This document shows positions 63,448-64,000 of a DNA stretch of 64,000 nt, in pieces. Position 1 is the stretch's first letter. Every line of letters begins with the position of its first letter. Source of the DNA: Caulobacter sp. (GTDB lineage: Bacteria; Pseudomonadota; Alphaproteobacteria; Caulobacterales; Caulobacteraceae); contig JAQGIK010000076.1 of the NCBI GenBank assembly GCA_028291265.1, positions 1-64,000 on the forward strand, given 5' to 3'. Position numbers and translations under genes: made by a program. The notes beneath the pieces were generated by a model, which was not told the DNA's origin, searched no databases, and saw only the letters and a list, made by a program, of their open reading frames with translations.

Positions 63448-64000
63448 CTACTCCGGCCTGGCGAGGACGGAGACCTCGTGGGCGTACATGGCGTCGATGT
63501 CTTCCTCGGCCGGCTTCGGCAGCACGACGGCGGCGTCGCGGGTCGGCAGCAGGACCACGGCGTTGCCCGGCGAAACGATGGTGCCGTGCTGGTTCTCGAC
63601 CCAGATGTCGAGGTGCACTTCGTTGCGCCCCTCGACCTGCTTCTTGGCCACGACCTTGCCCTTCATCCAGTAGGTGTCGCCGGTGTAGACGAACTTGCGG
63701 TGCTGGCAGCTCATCTTCCACAGCCAGCCGTCGTCGCCCATCCAGTTGGTGACGATGTTGGTCAGGAAGGTCTCGCGCAGGCCGCCGTAATCGTAAGGCA
63801 GCGGGATGCCGAGGTTGTTGGCCCAGGCCTTGTCCCAGTGCAGGCGCTGCACGGTGTCGGGCACGTTGAGGTCGTTGGGGGTGTACATCCCCGGGACCTT
63901 CTTGCGGATCTTGTAGCTGAGGCGGAAGGCGCCGGGAGGGGTCAGCTGCATGCCCCAGCCGATGTGCCAGATGACCAGGTCGGACGTGCGCATCGGGCCG
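63448..64000 (-). CDS. MaoC-like/acyl dehydratase-type protein (5' end outside window)
   Basis: The frame is open to the window edge, and at least 184 residues are visible. MRTSDLVIWHIGWGMQLTPP and DYGGLRETFLTNIVTNWMGD, DGWLWKMSCQHRKFVYTGDT, YWMKGKVVAKK read as the hot-dog fold of FAS1-like or MaoC-like dehydratases acting on acyl-CoA. The first in-frame ATG is 63993, but the sequence before it also fits, so the gene probably continues. It ends 4 bp before the crotonase gene start. Confidence 0.65.
   Translation of the reverse strand, partial: GPMRTSDLVIWHIGWGMQLTPPGAFRLSYKIRKKVPGMYTPNDLNVPDTVQRLHWDKAWANNLGIPLPYDYGGLRETFLTNIVTNWMGDDGWLWKMSCQHRKFVYTGDTYWMKGKVVAKKQVEGRNEVHLDIWVENQHGTIVSPGNAVVLLPTRDAAVVLPKPAEEDIDAMYAHEVSVLARPE

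Overview
The window is high-GC DNA with dense, short-spaced genes. Its housekeeping loci (serC-serA with a structured leader, an M16 peptidase/thiD pair, a TTAA-N7-TTTA site next to a hybrid kinase, and a TonB-receptor/aryl-CoA locus) suggest an alphaproteobacterium of the Caulobacterales (Caulobacter/Phenylobacterium type). The genus is an inference.

Left flank (1-14431): the end of an M16 protease gene, thiD, small secreted proteins, a nucleotidyltransferase-like protein, a PhzF-like protein, a hybrid histidine kinase, a DMT exporter, serC, serA, a repeat-rich intergenic region with a helically phased 11-bp repeat array, a purine permease of the NCS2 superfamily, and tRNA-Arg(CCG).

Genomic island (14432-53589, about 39 kb): it is inserted at the 3' part of tRNA-Arg. 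A perfect 48-bp direct repeat marks attL (14384-14431) and attR (53590-53637). A tyrosine integrase lies next to attR, and both ends carry GTCACCAC motifs spaced 11 bp apart that look like integrase arm sites. The core is a dpd-type 7-deazaguanine DNA modification and restriction system. queE, queD and queC make preQ0. dpdA (a TGT-like transglycosylase) sits between two different DGQQR-motif dpdB paralogues and next to a dpdC candidate, and these would put the base into DNA and mature it. An 18-kb run of overlapping genes in the order dpdE-F-G-H-I-J-K-D encodes three helicases, a large P-loop ATPase, a PLD-like protein and accessory proteins, and would form the restriction arm. The QueD copy has Ser in place of the catalytic Cys.

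Island accessory DNA: the left part has an unknown CDS, an AlpA-like regulator, a HGG-motif protein, three decayed genes, an XRE regulator, a two-gene PD-(D/E)XK unit and a second PD-(D/E)XK protein. Right of dpd are a broken SNase-like gene, an AT-rich pair (unknown protein plus DUF2971) and a radical SAM/ABC-transporter operon.

Right flank (53655-64000): a coupled crotonase/nitronate monooxygenase/MerR/MFS operon, a feruloyl-CoA-synthase-like ligase, a TonB-dependent receptor, a divergent LysR regulator with a textbook ATAC-N7-GTAT site, a second crotonase and a truncated dehydratase-like gene. Together they look like an uptake and CoA-activation route for an aromatic or phenylpropanoid-type acid. 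No CRISPR array or insertion sequence was seen.
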